Source of the DNA: Actinophytocola algeriensis
Lineage (GTDB): Bacteria > Actinomycetota > Actinomycetes > Mycobacteriales > Pseudonocardiaceae
Length of the DNA stretch: 64,000 bases
NCBI RefSeq assembly: GCF_014203735.1
Contig: NZ_JACHJQ010000003.1
Coordinates: 357,326 to 421,325 of the forward strand
Direction of reading: 5' to 3'
Part shown: one piece after another, positions 8,079-16,411 of the stretch
How the letters are laid out: each line of letters begins with the position of its first letter
Position numbering within the stretch: the first letter of the stretch is position 1
Program-made: the position numbers and the translations under genes
The notes under the pieces: model-generated
What the model was told of the DNA's origin: nothing
What the model saw: only the letters and a program-made list of their open reading frames with translations
Database searches by the model: none

Positions 8079-9917
8079 TCAGGCCCGGTCCCGTACGGAC
8101 CGGATGCTCGCGAGGAGCTTCTCCGCCCGGTCCCGGCCGGCGCTGACGTCGGTCAGGCGCTTGTTCACCGCGTTGAGGCGCTTCGTCCGCTCCGCGGTGT
8201 CCAGTCGCAGTGCCTTGTCTACCTCACGCAGCTCTTCTTCGATACCCGTGATGCGTTTTCCGAGCGCCTCGTCGAGGGAGAGCGACAGCTGCTGCTCCGC
8301 CTCGATGAGCTGTTCGGCCAGCAGCTGGTCCACAGTGGAGCGCGCGTCGGCGATGGCCTCGGTCAGCCACTGCTTCATGTGCTGCTTGTTGGCCGAGTGC
8401 TTGCGGGTCGAGGAGAGCCACCAGCCAGCGCCGAGCGCGATGGCGATCGTCGGCACGAGGAGGATCGGCGCCGCGACCACACCGGCCAGCGGCAGGAGGG
8501 CCATCTTGCCCGCGCTGAGCCCGCCGGTGGCACCCATGAAGACGAGCAGCTTGTCCTCGGTGGTGGGCGGGCGCTTCTCTGCGGGCCGCACGACGATGGG
8601 CTGCCCAGTCCGCGCGAACTGGGCACGGATCACCGACAGCTCGTCGGGCGTGAACAGCTCGCCCAGCACGATCTCGGCGACCTGGTTGAGCCGGAAGGCC
8701 ACGGACTGGCTGATGCGGCCGGACACCATCTGCAGCGCGGCGTCCACCTGGGCGGGCAGCTCCCGCAGGTTGTCCCGGTCGGCGGCGTCGATCGCCTGCC
8801 GGAACCACGACTGCACGTCGCGCATCTGCCGTTGCACTTCGTGGTTGTTCTCGACGCGGGTGCGCTGGATCTCCGAGCGCATGCGGACCTGCCAGCCCTT
8901 GGTGGACGACCGCCGCTCCGAGGTCAGCTCGTCCTTGCGGGCGCGCAGCTTCTCGGCCTCGTCCTCACCGGTCGACAGGGCGCGCTTCTCGGACTCGAGC
9001 CGGACCTGCAGCTCGGCCAGCGCGGTCGACAGGGCACGCATGGTGTTGGCCTCGCCGAGCATCGCCGACCGGCCACCGATGAGGGTCTCGAGCGCGGACC
9101 GCAACTCCTCCACACCGGACCGCTCGCGCAGCATGGCCGCGGCCTCGGGGCTGGGTGCCTTCGCGGCCATCTCGTACATCCGGGCGGAGACCGGGTGGAA
9201 CTTGGCGCCCGCGAACCGGGGCGCGTGCTCGGCGAGCAGCGCCTGATCCTCCTCGAGCACCTGGCGCCAGCCGCGGTAGGCATCCACTTTGGACAACGCG
9301 AACACGACGGTCTCGACGCTCTCGCCGACGGTCGCGAGGAAGTTCAGCTCGCCGATGGTGAACGGCGCGGACGCGTCCACCACGAACAGCAGCGCGGTCG
9401 CGGAGGCGGCGGCCTCCTTGGCCAGCTCGCCGTGCATCGAGTCGAGGCCGCCGACGCCCGGCGTGTCCACGACGGACACCTTGCCGAGCAGCTCGGAGGG
9501 GCCGTCGATCTCCACGTACCTGGGCGGGATGTGGTTGCCGGGCAGCTCGTGCGCCGCGGACACCCAGTTGACCAGTTCCGGCAGCTCGATCGGCACCGGC
9601 GCGACCTGGCCCGGGTAGCAGGCGCGGGCCTGCCATTCCTCGGCGTGGCCGAACACCAGGTAGGTCGCGGTGGCCACCTCGGCGTCCACCGGCGACAGCC
9701 CGGACTGGCCGATGAGCGCGTTGACGAGCGAGCTCTTGCCGCGGTTGGTCTCGCCGACCACCACCGCGGACGGGGCGCTCCTGCGCTTGCCCCTGATCTC
9801 CTCGACCCAGCGGGCCGAGTCCGGGTTGACGTCCTTGAGCAGCGTCAGGAGCTTCTCGCGGGTCGCCTTGACCTGCTGGGGTAACGAGGGTTTCTGCTGC
9901 TGCGCTGGCGCGGTCAC
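8079..9917 (-). CDS. Dynamin-like GTPase with C-terminal membrane hairpin
   Basis: 612 residues, start GTG 9917. The GTPase motifs are G1 GETNRGKSS (55-63), G3 DTPG (151-154) and G4 SKVD (209-212). Long coiled helices follow. A hydrophobic pair of segments (MALLPLAGVVAAPILLVPTI, then ALGAGWW) lies near residues 480-520, so the protein probably inserts in or tubulates membrane as bacterial dynamins do. The GTG overlaps the GrpE-like gene stop (GTGA), so translation is coupled. Known relatives include Streptomyces DynA/DynB, which stabilise FtsZ rings during sporulation septation, and mycobacterial IniA/IniC. The role here is inferred. Confidence 0.85.
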   Translation of the reverse strand: MTAPAQQQKPSLPQQVKATREKLLTLLKDVNPDSARWVEEIRGKRRSAPSAVVVGETNRGKSSLVNALIGQSGLSPVDAEVATATYLVFGHAEEWQARACYPGQVAPVPIELPELVNWVSAAHELPGNHIPPRYVEIDGPSELLGKVSVVDTPGVGGLDSMHGELAKEAAASATALLFVVDASAPFTIGELNFLATVGESVETVVFALSKVDAYRGWRQVLEEDQALLAEHAPRFAGAKFHPVSARMYEMAAKAPSPEAAAMLRERSGVEELRSALETLIGGRSAMLGEANTMRALSTALAELQVRLESEKRALSTGEDEAEKLRARKDELTSERRSSTKGWQVRMRSEIQRTRVENNHEVQRQMRDVQSWFRQAIDAADRDNLRELPAQVDAALQMVSGRISQSVAFRLNQVAEIVLGELFTPDELSVIRAQFARTGQPIVVRPAEKRPPTTEDKLLVFMGATGGLSAGKMALLPLAGVVAAPILLVPTIAIALGAGWWLSSTRKHSANKQHMKQWLTEAIADARSTVDQLLAEQLIEAEQQLSLSLDEALGKRITGIEEELREVDKALRLDTAERTKRLNAVNKRLTDVSAGRDRAEKLLASIRSVRDRA

Positions 9918-10444
9918 GACGCGCCCTTGCTGTACACCGTCACGATCGGCACGCGCAGCACCTCGCCGCGGTCGGCGAAGCCGACGACCTCGGTCTCGGC
10001 GACCACGCCGTCGAGGGTCTCGTCGGTGGTGGCGACGGTGCCGCCCGCCTCGTGGTGCGCCGGGTCGAACCGGACGCCGTCCGGGCGGATGGCGTCGACC
10101 CCGACGCCGGCCAGGCCCTCCTGCAGCCGCTCCGCCACACCGGCGCTCTTGGCCCGGTCGAGCGCGTAGAGGCACAGCTGCACCAGCGACCTGCGCTCGG
10201 CGAGCGCCTGGTCGAGTGCGATGGCCGCCGCGCTCTGCGGCGTCTCGTCCGGCTCGACGAAGTCACCGCCCGCCACCAGGCCGTCGGACGCTATCCCGGC
10301 GGCAGAGCCCGCCTGTGCCTGCTGTTGCTGGTCGGCGGCACGGACCGCGTCCGCGATCACCTGTGCCTTCACCTCGATCGTCGGGTCGGTCTCCGCCTCG
10401 TCGACCGTGTCCTCACCGTCGCGGCGCTTGAACCACGATGCCAT
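9914..10444 (-). CDS. GrpE-like nucleotide exchange factor in dynamin operon
   Basis: 176 residues from MASWFKRRDGEDT (the ATG at 10444). An acidic, charged N-terminus (DTVDEAETDPTIEVKAQVI) leads to a helical region, then a small beta domain (DAIRPDGVRFDPAHHEA through VVGFADRGEVLRVPIVTVYSKGA) that matches the C-terminal beta-wing of GrpE proteins. No DnaK gene is adjacent. It sits between two dynamin genes, 5 bp after one and overlapping the other by 4 bp, which suggests it helps a chaperone act on, or itself regulates, the GTPases. Confidence 0.75.
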   Translation of the reverse strand: MASWFKRRDGEDTVDEAETDPTIEVKAQVIADAVRAADQQQQAQAGSAAGIASDGLVAGGDFVEPDETPQSAAAIALDQALAERRSLVQLCLYALDRAKSAGVAERLQEGLAGVGVDAIRPDGVRFDPAHHEAGGTVATTDETLDGVVAETEVVGFADRGEVLRVPIVTVYSKGAS

Positions 10445-10449
10445 GTGCC

Positions 10450-12036
10450 TCACCCCGCCTGTTCGCGAAGCTGTTGCCAGATAAGGAAATACGCGCGGTG
10501 CACCACGTGTGCGACGCGGCTCTGCGCCGGTGTCGCGCCGAACGACGCGAACGACCGCCACCACCCGGCCCGCTCCAGGGCGTAGGCGGAAAGCTCTTTG
10601 GCGGGTCTGCCCTTCAGCCCGAGCTGCTCGCCGATGTCGGCGCTGCTGCCCACCCGCAGCACCTCCTCCGCGAGGTCCTCCGGCATGGCGACCGCACCGG
10701 ACGTGACGAGCGTGAGCGCCTCCAGCAGGCGCAGCTGGTGCGCCTCCGGCTTGGCGAGCAGCACCTCGATCGCGTCGTGGACCCGTTGCCGCTCACCGGG
10801 ATCACCGGAGGCCTGGGCCAGTGCGGTGACCGAGGCGAGCGCGGCGGCGGCCTTGATGCCGTCGGCGCGGGCGCGGAACACGGCGTCGAGCTTGCCGCGC
10901 ACGCCGGAGAGCCCGGACGCGGTCAGCAGCACGCGGCGCAGTGTGCCCGCGGTGATGTCGGGGTCGCGGCGCAGCGCGTCGACCGCGGTGCGGATGCCGT
11001 AGAGGTCGAGCTTCTCGAGCAGCAGCGTCCTGGTTGCCGTGGGCACCTCGCAGTCCCAGGTGGCGAAGATGTCCGCGGACATCAGCATCGTCTCCCAGGT
11101 CGCGTCGTCCAGTTTGGACAGTGCGCGCAGCGCGTCCGCGTCGGCGGAGGTGAACCCGCCGGACTCGGCGGACTCGGCGAGCAGGCCGATGACCGGGATG
11201 ACGTCGGCGACGCGGGGTTTCAGCGTGGCGGCCTGCTTCTCGGCGAGCAGTGTGGCGGCCTTCCACACGTCCCCGTCCGAACCAGCGACGGACTCCGGCG
11301 CGATCGTGTCGGCCTTGTTGAGGATGGCGATCGCGTTGACCGGGCCCGCCTCGCGGGACGCGGTGGCGGCGGTGAACGCGGCGAGTGCCTGCTGGTCGTC
11401 GGCCCGGACGCCCTGCGTCACGACGTAGAGGACGGCCTCCGCGCCTGCGACGGCGTTGCGGGAGGTGTCGTCGAGGTCGTCGGAGCCCTCGTCATCATCC
11501 GCACCGTCGGCACCGTCCTCGGGCTTGCGGTGCTTGGCGGCGCCGAGGAGCTGCTCGGTGCGCTTGACCGACGCGGCGTCCAGCGAGCCGAGGCCGGGCG
11601 TGTCGATCACCGTGAGGTCGCGCAGCACGGCGTTGGTCAGGTACGCCTCGAGGTGCGAGACCTTGTCGAAGTCGACCTCGAGGTCGTTGGGGATCATGCC
11701 GTCCGCCGAGAACGGCAGCACCTGCTTGCGCCCGTCGTCGAACACGATCTCGACGCGGTCGACGGTGCCGTACTGGAAGCGGGTGACCAGCCGGGTGCAC
11801 TCACCGACGTCCGTCGGCGCGACCCGCCGCCCGATCAGGGCGTTGACCAGCGTGGACTTGCCGGACTTGATACGCCCGGCGACCGCGACCTGCAGTGGTG
11901 CCGACAGCCGCCGCAGCACTTCGCGGAACCCGGCGGCCGTACGCGCGGAGACCTGCGGCTGCAGGCGCGTGCACAGGTTGGCCACCGCGGCGGACAACGG
12001 ACCGGCGAGGTGCTGCTGCTCGGTAGCCGTCGTCAT
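10450..12036 (-). CDS. Dynamin-like GTPase (soluble partner)
   Basis: 528 residues from MTTATEQQHLAG; GGGGGTG precedes the ATG at 12036. GTPase motifs: G1 GRIKSGKS (54-61), G3 DTPG (145-148), G4 NKAD (240-243). Between G3 and G4 there is an Asp-rich insert (about 173-190). The C-terminal half is helical with no clear membrane segment, unlike its partner, so this is the soluble member of a two-dynamin pair. It is first in the operon (dynamin - GrpE-like - dynamin - acidic protein). Heteromeric assembly with the partner is inferred from the DynA/DynB and IniA/IniC precedents. Confidence 0.85.
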   Translation of the reverse strand: MTTATEQQHLAGPLSAAVANLCTRLQPQVSARTAAGFREVLRRLSAPLQVAVAGRIKSGKSTLVNALIGRRVAPTDVGECTRLVTRFQYGTVDRVEIVFDDGRKQVLPFSADGMIPNDLEVDFDKVSHLEAYLTNAVLRDLTVIDTPGLGSLDAASVKRTEQLLGAAKHRKPEDGADGADDDEGSDDLDDTSRNAVAGAEAVLYVVTQGVRADDQQALAAFTAATASREAGPVNAIAILNKADTIAPESVAGSDGDVWKAATLLAEKQAATLKPRVADVIPVIGLLAESAESGGFTSADADALRALSKLDDATWETMLMSADIFATWDCEVPTATRTLLLEKLDLYGIRTAVDALRRDPDITAGTLRRVLLTASGLSGVRGKLDAVFRARADGIKAAAALASVTALAQASGDPGERQRVHDAIEVLLAKPEAHQLRLLEALTLVTSGAVAMPEDLAEEVLRVGSSADIGEQLGLKGRPAKELSAYALERAGWWRSFASFGATPAQSRVAHVVHRAYFLIWQQLREQAG

Positions 12037-12110
12037 GTCACCCCCGTTCGAACAACAAGCGTCCGTGCAGGGTTGATCGTGCCATGACGGCTCCGCACGC
12101 GGGCCGGGTC

Positions 12111-12500
12111 CTACCGATCGGACGGCCACGCGGCGAACACGGCGGCCGCGGCCGTGTGCGGGTCGGCACCCAGCTCCACGGCCCGCGCCACGTACGCGGC
12201 CGCGGCGAGCGCCAGCTCGTTGCCCGGCGCGGCGGGCACGCTCGCCACGACCGTGCCCTGCCTGCGTGCGGTCCGCAGCACTCCGTCCGCCTCCAGCTCC
12301 CGGTAGACCCGCGCGACGGTGCCCGCTGCGAGCCCGAGGTCACCGGCGAGCTGGCGGATCGCCGGCAGCCGCGCACCGACCGGCAGGGCGCCAACGCGGA
12401 CGAGGTGCATCAGCTGGTCGCGCACCTGCCGCCATGGCGCGACCCCGCTCTCGGGGTCGACGGTGATCCGCGGCCCGCTCACGGACGGGTGGCCGGCCAT
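12111..12500 (-). CDS. GntR-family regulator, YtrA-like short form
   Basis: 129 residues starting MAGHPSVSGPRITVDPESG. The winged-helix GntR domain covers 15-85 (PWRQVRDQLMHLVRVGALPVGARLPAIRQLAGDLGLAAGTVARVYRELEADG), with only a short helical tail, as in the YtrA subfamily. Such regulators usually control a linked transporter or membrane protein. It overlaps the upstream membrane-protein gene by 22 bp, so the pair is one operon. The likely operator is the dyad at 13259-13288. Confidence 0.85.
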   Translation of the reverse strand: MAGHPSVSGPRITVDPESGVAPWRQVRDQLMHLVRVGALPVGARLPAIRQLAGDLGLAAGTVARVYRELEADGVLRTARRQGTVVASVPAAPGNELALAAAAYVARAVELGADPHTAAAAVFAAWPSDR

Positions 12501-13258
12501 TGTCTGCTCGGTACCGCCACCCAGTGCCAGCACACGAGCGCCGCGACGATGACCGCGACGCGGGCGATGGTGAGCACGTTGTCGCCGGGCTCGTACCACA
12601 ACGGATCCTGGGGGAACCAGCGGTCCTGGAACTGCCCGAAGGCGATGCTCAGCGCGGTCACGAGCCAGCCGAACCCGATCCCGACCGCGACCCGCGCGGT
12701 CCTGGTCCGCAGAGCGGCGTCCACGGCCTCGTCGTCCACGGCGGGCCGCCGCACCGCGAGCGCGATGAGCCCGCAGACGAGGAGGAGGCACGCGAGGACG
12801 TACCCGAGCGTGAGCCACGAGGCGCCTGCCACGGCGAGCACGGCGGTGACGACCGCACCGCCCACGGTGGTGCGCACGGCCCAGCGGGGAACCAGGTCCC
12901 GCCAGGTGCGCCGGTCGAGCGAGGCGGTGCGGACACCGGACACGGGCCGCAGGGTGGCGATCGCCTCGGCGACGAGCATGGCGACGAGCAGCGGGACGAG
13001 GATCACGACGCCCGCGGGACTGTCACCACTGTCTACCGCGCCGGCCACCGAGGGGAACAGGAGGAAGAGGGCCACGTAGAGGACGCGCCGCTGCCGGAGG
13101 TAGCGGACCGCCTCGGTGACCTGCGCCGGTTCCGGTCGCGGGACGCCCCACCGCTGGAGGAGCCGCCCGCCGCTGTGCTTGGTCGGCCAGAGGACGAGGA
13201 GAAGCAGGCAGGCCGCGAGGGCGGCGGGCAGGACGGAGGTCTCGAGCCAGTGCGCCAC
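12479..13258 (-). CDS. Integral membrane protein coupled to GntR regulator
   Basis: 259 residues, start GTG 13258 after AAAGGGGTG. About six hydrophobic segments can be seen: residues 9-25, about 60-75, about 82-100, 128-147, 150-168, and a C-terminal segment around 231-247. An amphipathic region (LRQRRVLYVALFL) lies between the first two. It resembles the permease-like proteins co-transcribed with YtrA-type regulators in actinomycetes; the substrate is unknown. The ribosome-binding site lies inside a perfect dyad, so regulator binding would block expression directly. Confidence 0.7.
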   Translation of the reverse strand: MAHWLETSVLPAALAACLLLLVLWPTKHSGGRLLQRWGVPRPEPAQVTEAVRYLRQRRVLYVALFLLFPSVAGAVDSGDSPAGVVILVPLLVAMLVAEAIATLRPVSGVRTASLDRRTWRDLVPRWAVRTTVGGAVVTAVLAVAGASWLTLGYVLACLLLVCGLIALAVRRPAVDDEAVDAALRTRTARVAVGIGFGWLVTALSIAFGQFQDRWFPQDPLWYEPGDNVLTIARVAVIVAALVCWHWVAVPSRQWPATRP

Positions 13259-13288
13259 TTTGTATCACCCCTTTGATACAAAGTATCA
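13259..13288. promoter_or_regulatory. GntR-type operator dyad between divergent operons
   Basis: TTTGTATCA (13259-13267) and TGATACAAA (13274-13282) form a perfect 9-bp inverted repeat with 6 bp between. A further GTATCA at 13283-13288 makes a second dyad TGATAC-AAA-GTATCA. It covers the Shine-Dalgarno of the membrane-protein gene and lies 84-113 bp before the sensor-kinase start. Confidence 0.6.
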
Positions 13289-13371
13289 GCAACGCCGTCA
13301 GCCGTGCGGCGTACGCGCGATCAGACCTCGGCCTGACGCCGTTGGCGGCCGGGGCTGCTTACGCTGAGCGG

Positions 13372-14550
13372 GTGCGGCGGTTCAGCCTGTGGATGAAGGC
13401 ACACCCCATGGTCGGGGACTCGCTGCTCGCCGCCCTCATCGCGTCGCTCGACCTGCTCCTCTACATCAGCCGGGTCGCCGTGTCGCCGGAAGGGGAGCTC
13501 GAGCCGGAGCCCTGGTACATCACGCTGCCGCTGGTCTTCGGGGTGGTGGCGCCGCTCGTGTTCCGGCGCAAGTACCCGATCACCGCCGCCTACCTGACGC
13601 TCGGCATCGGGGTCGCGCACTCGGTGCTGGAGATCGGCATCGCCAGCATGTTCACCACGTGCATCGCGCTGTACACGCTGGTCGCGTACGTGAGCAGGCG
13701 CAGCGCGCTGCTGTTCTTCGCGGTCAACGAGGTCATCACGCTCGTGCAGTCGCCGTGGCAGTTCCCGCAGCAGTGGATCACCACGTTGATCGTCGTGAAC
13801 CTGTCGCTCGCGTTCTCCTGGGCGCTCGGCGAGTTCGTCGGGGCGCGGCGCGCCTACCACGCGGAGCTGGAGCAACGGCTGCGGCTGCTGGAGACCGAGC
13901 GGGGTCAGCAGGCGCGCATCGCGGTCGCCGAGGAACGCGCCCGCATCGCCCGTGAGCTGCACGACGTGGTCGCGCACGCGGTCAGCGTGATGGTGGTGCA
14001 GGCCGACGGTGCCGCCTACGCGGTGCGGACCCAGCCCGAGCTCGCCGAGCGGGCCGTGAAGACGATCGCAGGCACCGGGCGGGACGCGCTCACCGAGCTG
14101 CGGCGCCTCCTCGGCGTGCTGCGCAGCGAGGACACCGGCGGCGAACGCACCCCGCAGCCCGGCACCCAGTCGCTCTCCGAACTGGCCGCGCGCGTGCGCG
14201 CGGTGGGGCTGCCGGTGCAGCTCGACATCGTCGGGAACGTGGACGACCTGCCGGCCGGCGTGGGACTCGGGATCTACCGGATCGTCCAGGAGGCGCTCAC
14301 GAACTCGCTCAAGCACGCGGGCCCCGGCACCGCGGCGACCGTGCGCGTCGAGCGGACCGGCGACCGCGTCGAGTTGTCCATTGTGGACAACGGACGGCGG
14401 TCCAGCAGATCACTGGTCGGGGTGTCCGGCGGGAACGGGCTGATCGGCATGCGGGAGAGGGCGCTGGTGTTCGGCGGCACGCTCGAGGCAGGGCCGCGCT
14501 CGGTAGGCGGCTGGCAGGTGACGGCGAGCCTGCCGTTCGGCAACATATAG
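13372..14550 (+). CDS. NarL-type sensor histidine kinase
   Basis: 392 residues. GTG 13372 was chosen because a -10 box TACGCT (13360-13365) sits 6 bp before it, the pattern of leaderless actinobacterial genes; an upstream TTG at 13273 would lie in the operator dyad. Five to six membrane segments occupy about 15-155, then a coiled region, then HisKA_3 with the phospho-acceptor in ELHDVVAHAVSV (H197) and a C-terminal HATPase (NSLKHAGPGT, SIVDNG, GNGLIGMRERA). It probably senses a membrane signal and phosphorylates the response regulator 20 bp downstream. Confidence 0.88.
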   Translation: MRRFSLWMKAHPMVGDSLLAALIASLDLLLYISRVAVSPEGELEPEPWYITLPLVFGVVAPLVFRRKYPITAAYLTLGIGVAHSVLEIGIASMFTTCIALYTLVAYVSRRSALLFFAVNEVITLVQSPWQFPQQWITTLIVVNLSLAFSWALGEFVGARRAYHAELEQRLRLLETERGQQARIAVAEERARIARELHDVVAHAVSVMVVQADGAAYAVRTQPELAERAVKTIAGTGRDALTELRRLLGVLRSEDTGGERTPQPGTQSLSELAARVRAVGLPVQLDIVGNVDDLPAGVGLGIYRIVQEALTNSLKHAGPGTAATVRVERTGDRVELSIVDNGRRSSRSLVGVSGGNGLIGMRERALVFGGTLEAGPRSVGGWQVTASLPFGNI

Positions 14551-14570
14551 GGGCAACTAGTTTGGGCTAC

Positions 14571-15227
14571 GTGATCCGGGTGCTGCTGGTCGACGACCAG
14601 GAACTCATGCGTGTCGGTTTCCGCATGGTGCTGGGTGCGCAGGACGACATGGAGATCGTCGGCGAGGCGGGCAACGGCGCGGAGGCGGTCGAGCTCGCGG
14701 AGGAGCACCGCCCGGACGTCGTGCTGATGGACGTCCGGATGCCGGTGCTCGACGGGGTCGAGGCCACCAAGCTGATCACCGGGCGGGGCCTCGCGAAGGT
14801 CCTCGTGATGACGACGTTCGACCTCGACGAGTACGCGCTGTCCGCCCTGCGCAACGGCGCGAGCGGGTTCCTGCTGAAGGACACGCCGTCGGTGCAGCTG
14901 GTCGCCGCGCTGCGGTCGGTCGCGTCCGGCGACGCGGTCGTCTCGCCGAGCGTCACCCGCCGCCTGCTGGACCGGTTCCTCGGCGCCACGGGCGGGGAGC
15001 TGCGGGACGCCTCGATGCTCGACGTGCTCACCGAACGCGAGCGTGAGGTGCTCCTGCTGATGGCGCAGGGCCTGTCCAACACCGAGATCGCGCGGAAGCT
15101 CTTCCTCTCCGAGGCGACGGTGAAGACCCACGTCGGCCGTGTGCTGTCCAAACTGGACCTCCGCGACCGGGTGCAGGCCGTGGTGCTCGCGTACGAGACC
15201 GGTCTGGTGCGCCCAGGCGAGGCGTGA
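14571..15227 (+). CDS. NarL/LuxR-type response regulator
   Basis: 218 residues counted from GTG 14571 (an in-frame TTG nine bases earlier is less likely). The receiver domain has DD at 8-9, phospho-acceptor D54 in VVLMDVRMP, and K103 in FLLKD. The LuxR-type helix-turn-helix near the C-terminus contains LTEREREVLLLMAQGLSNTEIARKL. It pairs with the upstream kinase, and with the ABC transporter genes 230 bp downstream makes a typical TCS-ABC module. Repeated TCAGGGT motifs just after the gene may be its binding sites. Confidence 0.9.
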   Translation: MIRVLLVDDQELMRVGFRMVLGAQDDMEIVGEAGNGAEAVELAEEHRPDVVLMDVRMPVLDGVEATKLITGRGLAKVLVMTTFDLDEYALSALRNGASGFLLKDTPSVQLVAALRSVASGDAVVSPSVTRRLLDRFLGATGGELRDASMLDVLTEREREVLLLMAQGLSNTEIARKLFLSEATVKTHVGRVLSKLDLRDRVQAVVLAYETGLVRPGEA

Positions 15228-15245
15228 CCGGGGGTTACCCCTACC

Positions 15246-15279
15246 TCAGGGTGACACCGAATCAGGGTTGCCTCAGGGT
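15246..15279. promoter_or_regulatory. Three TCAGGGT direct repeats before the ABC genes
   Basis: TCAGGGT occurs at 15246-15252, 15262-15268 and 15273-15279, spaced 16 and 11 bp. They lie about 180-210 bp before the ABC ATPase, between it and the response-regulator gene. Candidate response-regulator binding sites. Confidence 0.45.
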
Positions 15280-15411
15280 GGTAACCGATTTCGCCAGCCT
15301 TTCGGTTGATGGAGGCTACTCCCAGCGGTTGACCCGAACTGGCGACCACAGGTGGACGTGCGCGAACACCGCGTACCGACAGGATTCACACCATGGGGAA
15401 CACCGACCTTC

Positions 15412-15435
15412 GCGGAGCTTGCGGAGCGCAGCATC
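15412..15435 (+). repeat. GCGGAGCTTGCG-type short repeat
   Basis: GCGGAGCTTGCGGAGCG followed by CAGCATC, in the leader of the ABC ATPase gene. Similar sequence is found downstream of rplI (42845-42904) and, inverted, before serS (55002-55026). Confidence 0.5.
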
Positions 15436-15456
15436 TCAACATCTCAGGGAGAGACC

Positions 15457-16407
15457 ATGATTGAGGCAGAAGGCCTCAGCAAGCGATACGGGAAGACGCT
15501 CGCCGTCGACAACCTGTCGTTCTCGGTCCAGTCGGGGCGGGTCACCGGCTTCCTCGGCCCGAACGGGGCGGGCAAGTCCACGACGATGCGGATGATCCTG
15601 GGCCTGGACAAGCCGTCCGGCGGCAACGTCCGCATCGACGGCAAGCGCTACAAGGAACTGCACAACCCGCTGCGCACCGTCGGCGCGCTGCTCGACGCGA
15701 AGTGGGTGCACCCGAACCGGTCCGCCCGTGCGCACCTGCGCTGGCTCGCGAAGTCCAACCGGCTGTCGCCCAAGCGCGTGGACGAGGTGCTCGACCTCGT
15801 CGGCCTCACCGACGTGGCGAACCGCCGCGCCGGCGGGTTCTCGCTCGGCATGTCGCAGCGGCTCGGCATCGCGGCCGCGCTGCTCGGCGACCCGCAGGTG
15901 CTGCTGTTCGACGAGCCGGTCAACGGCCTGGACCCGGAGGGCATCCTGTGGATCCGCCGGTTCATGCACCGGCTGGCCGAGGAGGGCAGGACCGTGTTCG
16001 TGTCCAGCCACCTGCTGTCGGAGATGGCGCTCACCGCGCAGGAACTGATCGTGATCGGCAAGGGGAAGCTGATCTCGCAGTGCAGCACCGAGGAGTTCGT
16101 CGCGCAGGCGACGGAGAACACCGTGCTGGTGCGCAGCCCGCAGCTCGCGCTGCTGCGCTCCGCGCTCGGCGAACTGGGGGCGAGCATCCGCGACGACGGC
16201 GAGAGCCTGGTCGTCTCCGGCATGGACATCGCCAAGATCGGCGAGCTGGCCGCCGCGAAGAACGTCGCACTGCACGAGCTGAGCCCGCAGCGCGGCTCGC
16301 TCGAGGAGGCGTTCATCCAGCTCACCGGCGACGCCGTCGAATACCACGCCGCGCTGGGCGACGCCGCACCGGCGCAGCCCGCCGACCTCATGCCGCTGGG
16401 GAAGTGA
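15457..16407 (+). CDS. ABC transporter ATP-binding protein
   Basis: 316 residues from MIEAEGLSKRYG; the ATG follows AGGGAGAG. Walker A GPNGAGKST (34-42), signature FSLGMSQRL, Walker B VLLFDEPVNGLDPEG and the H-loop SSHLLSEMA are all present. The C-terminal extension after about 220 is of the NatA/BcrA (drug or ion export) type. It acts with the permease starting 4 bp after its stop. Control by the upstream two-component system is likely. Confidence 0.92.
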   Translation: MIEAEGLSKRYGKTLAVDNLSFSVQSGRVTGFLGPNGAGKSTTMRMILGLDKPSGGNVRIDGKRYKELHNPLRTVGALLDAKWVHPNRSARAHLRWLAKSNRLSPKRVDEVLDLVGLTDVANRRAGGFSLGMSQRLGIAAALLGDPQVLLFDEPVNGLDPEGILWIRRFMHRLAEEGRTVFVSSHLLSEMALTAQELIVIGKGKLISQCSTEEFVAQATENTVLVRSPQLALLRSALGELGASIRDDGESLVVSGMDIAKIGELAAAKNVALHELSPQRGSLEEAFIQLTGDAVEYHAALGDAAPAQPADLMPLGK

Positions 16408-16411
16408 CCCG

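Noticed and set aside
14374-14390. TTGTCCA-TTG-TGGACAA dyad including a DnaA box
   Set aside because: It lies inside the sensor-kinase coding sequence and encodes the conserved LSIVDNG of the ATPase domain, so codon content explains it.
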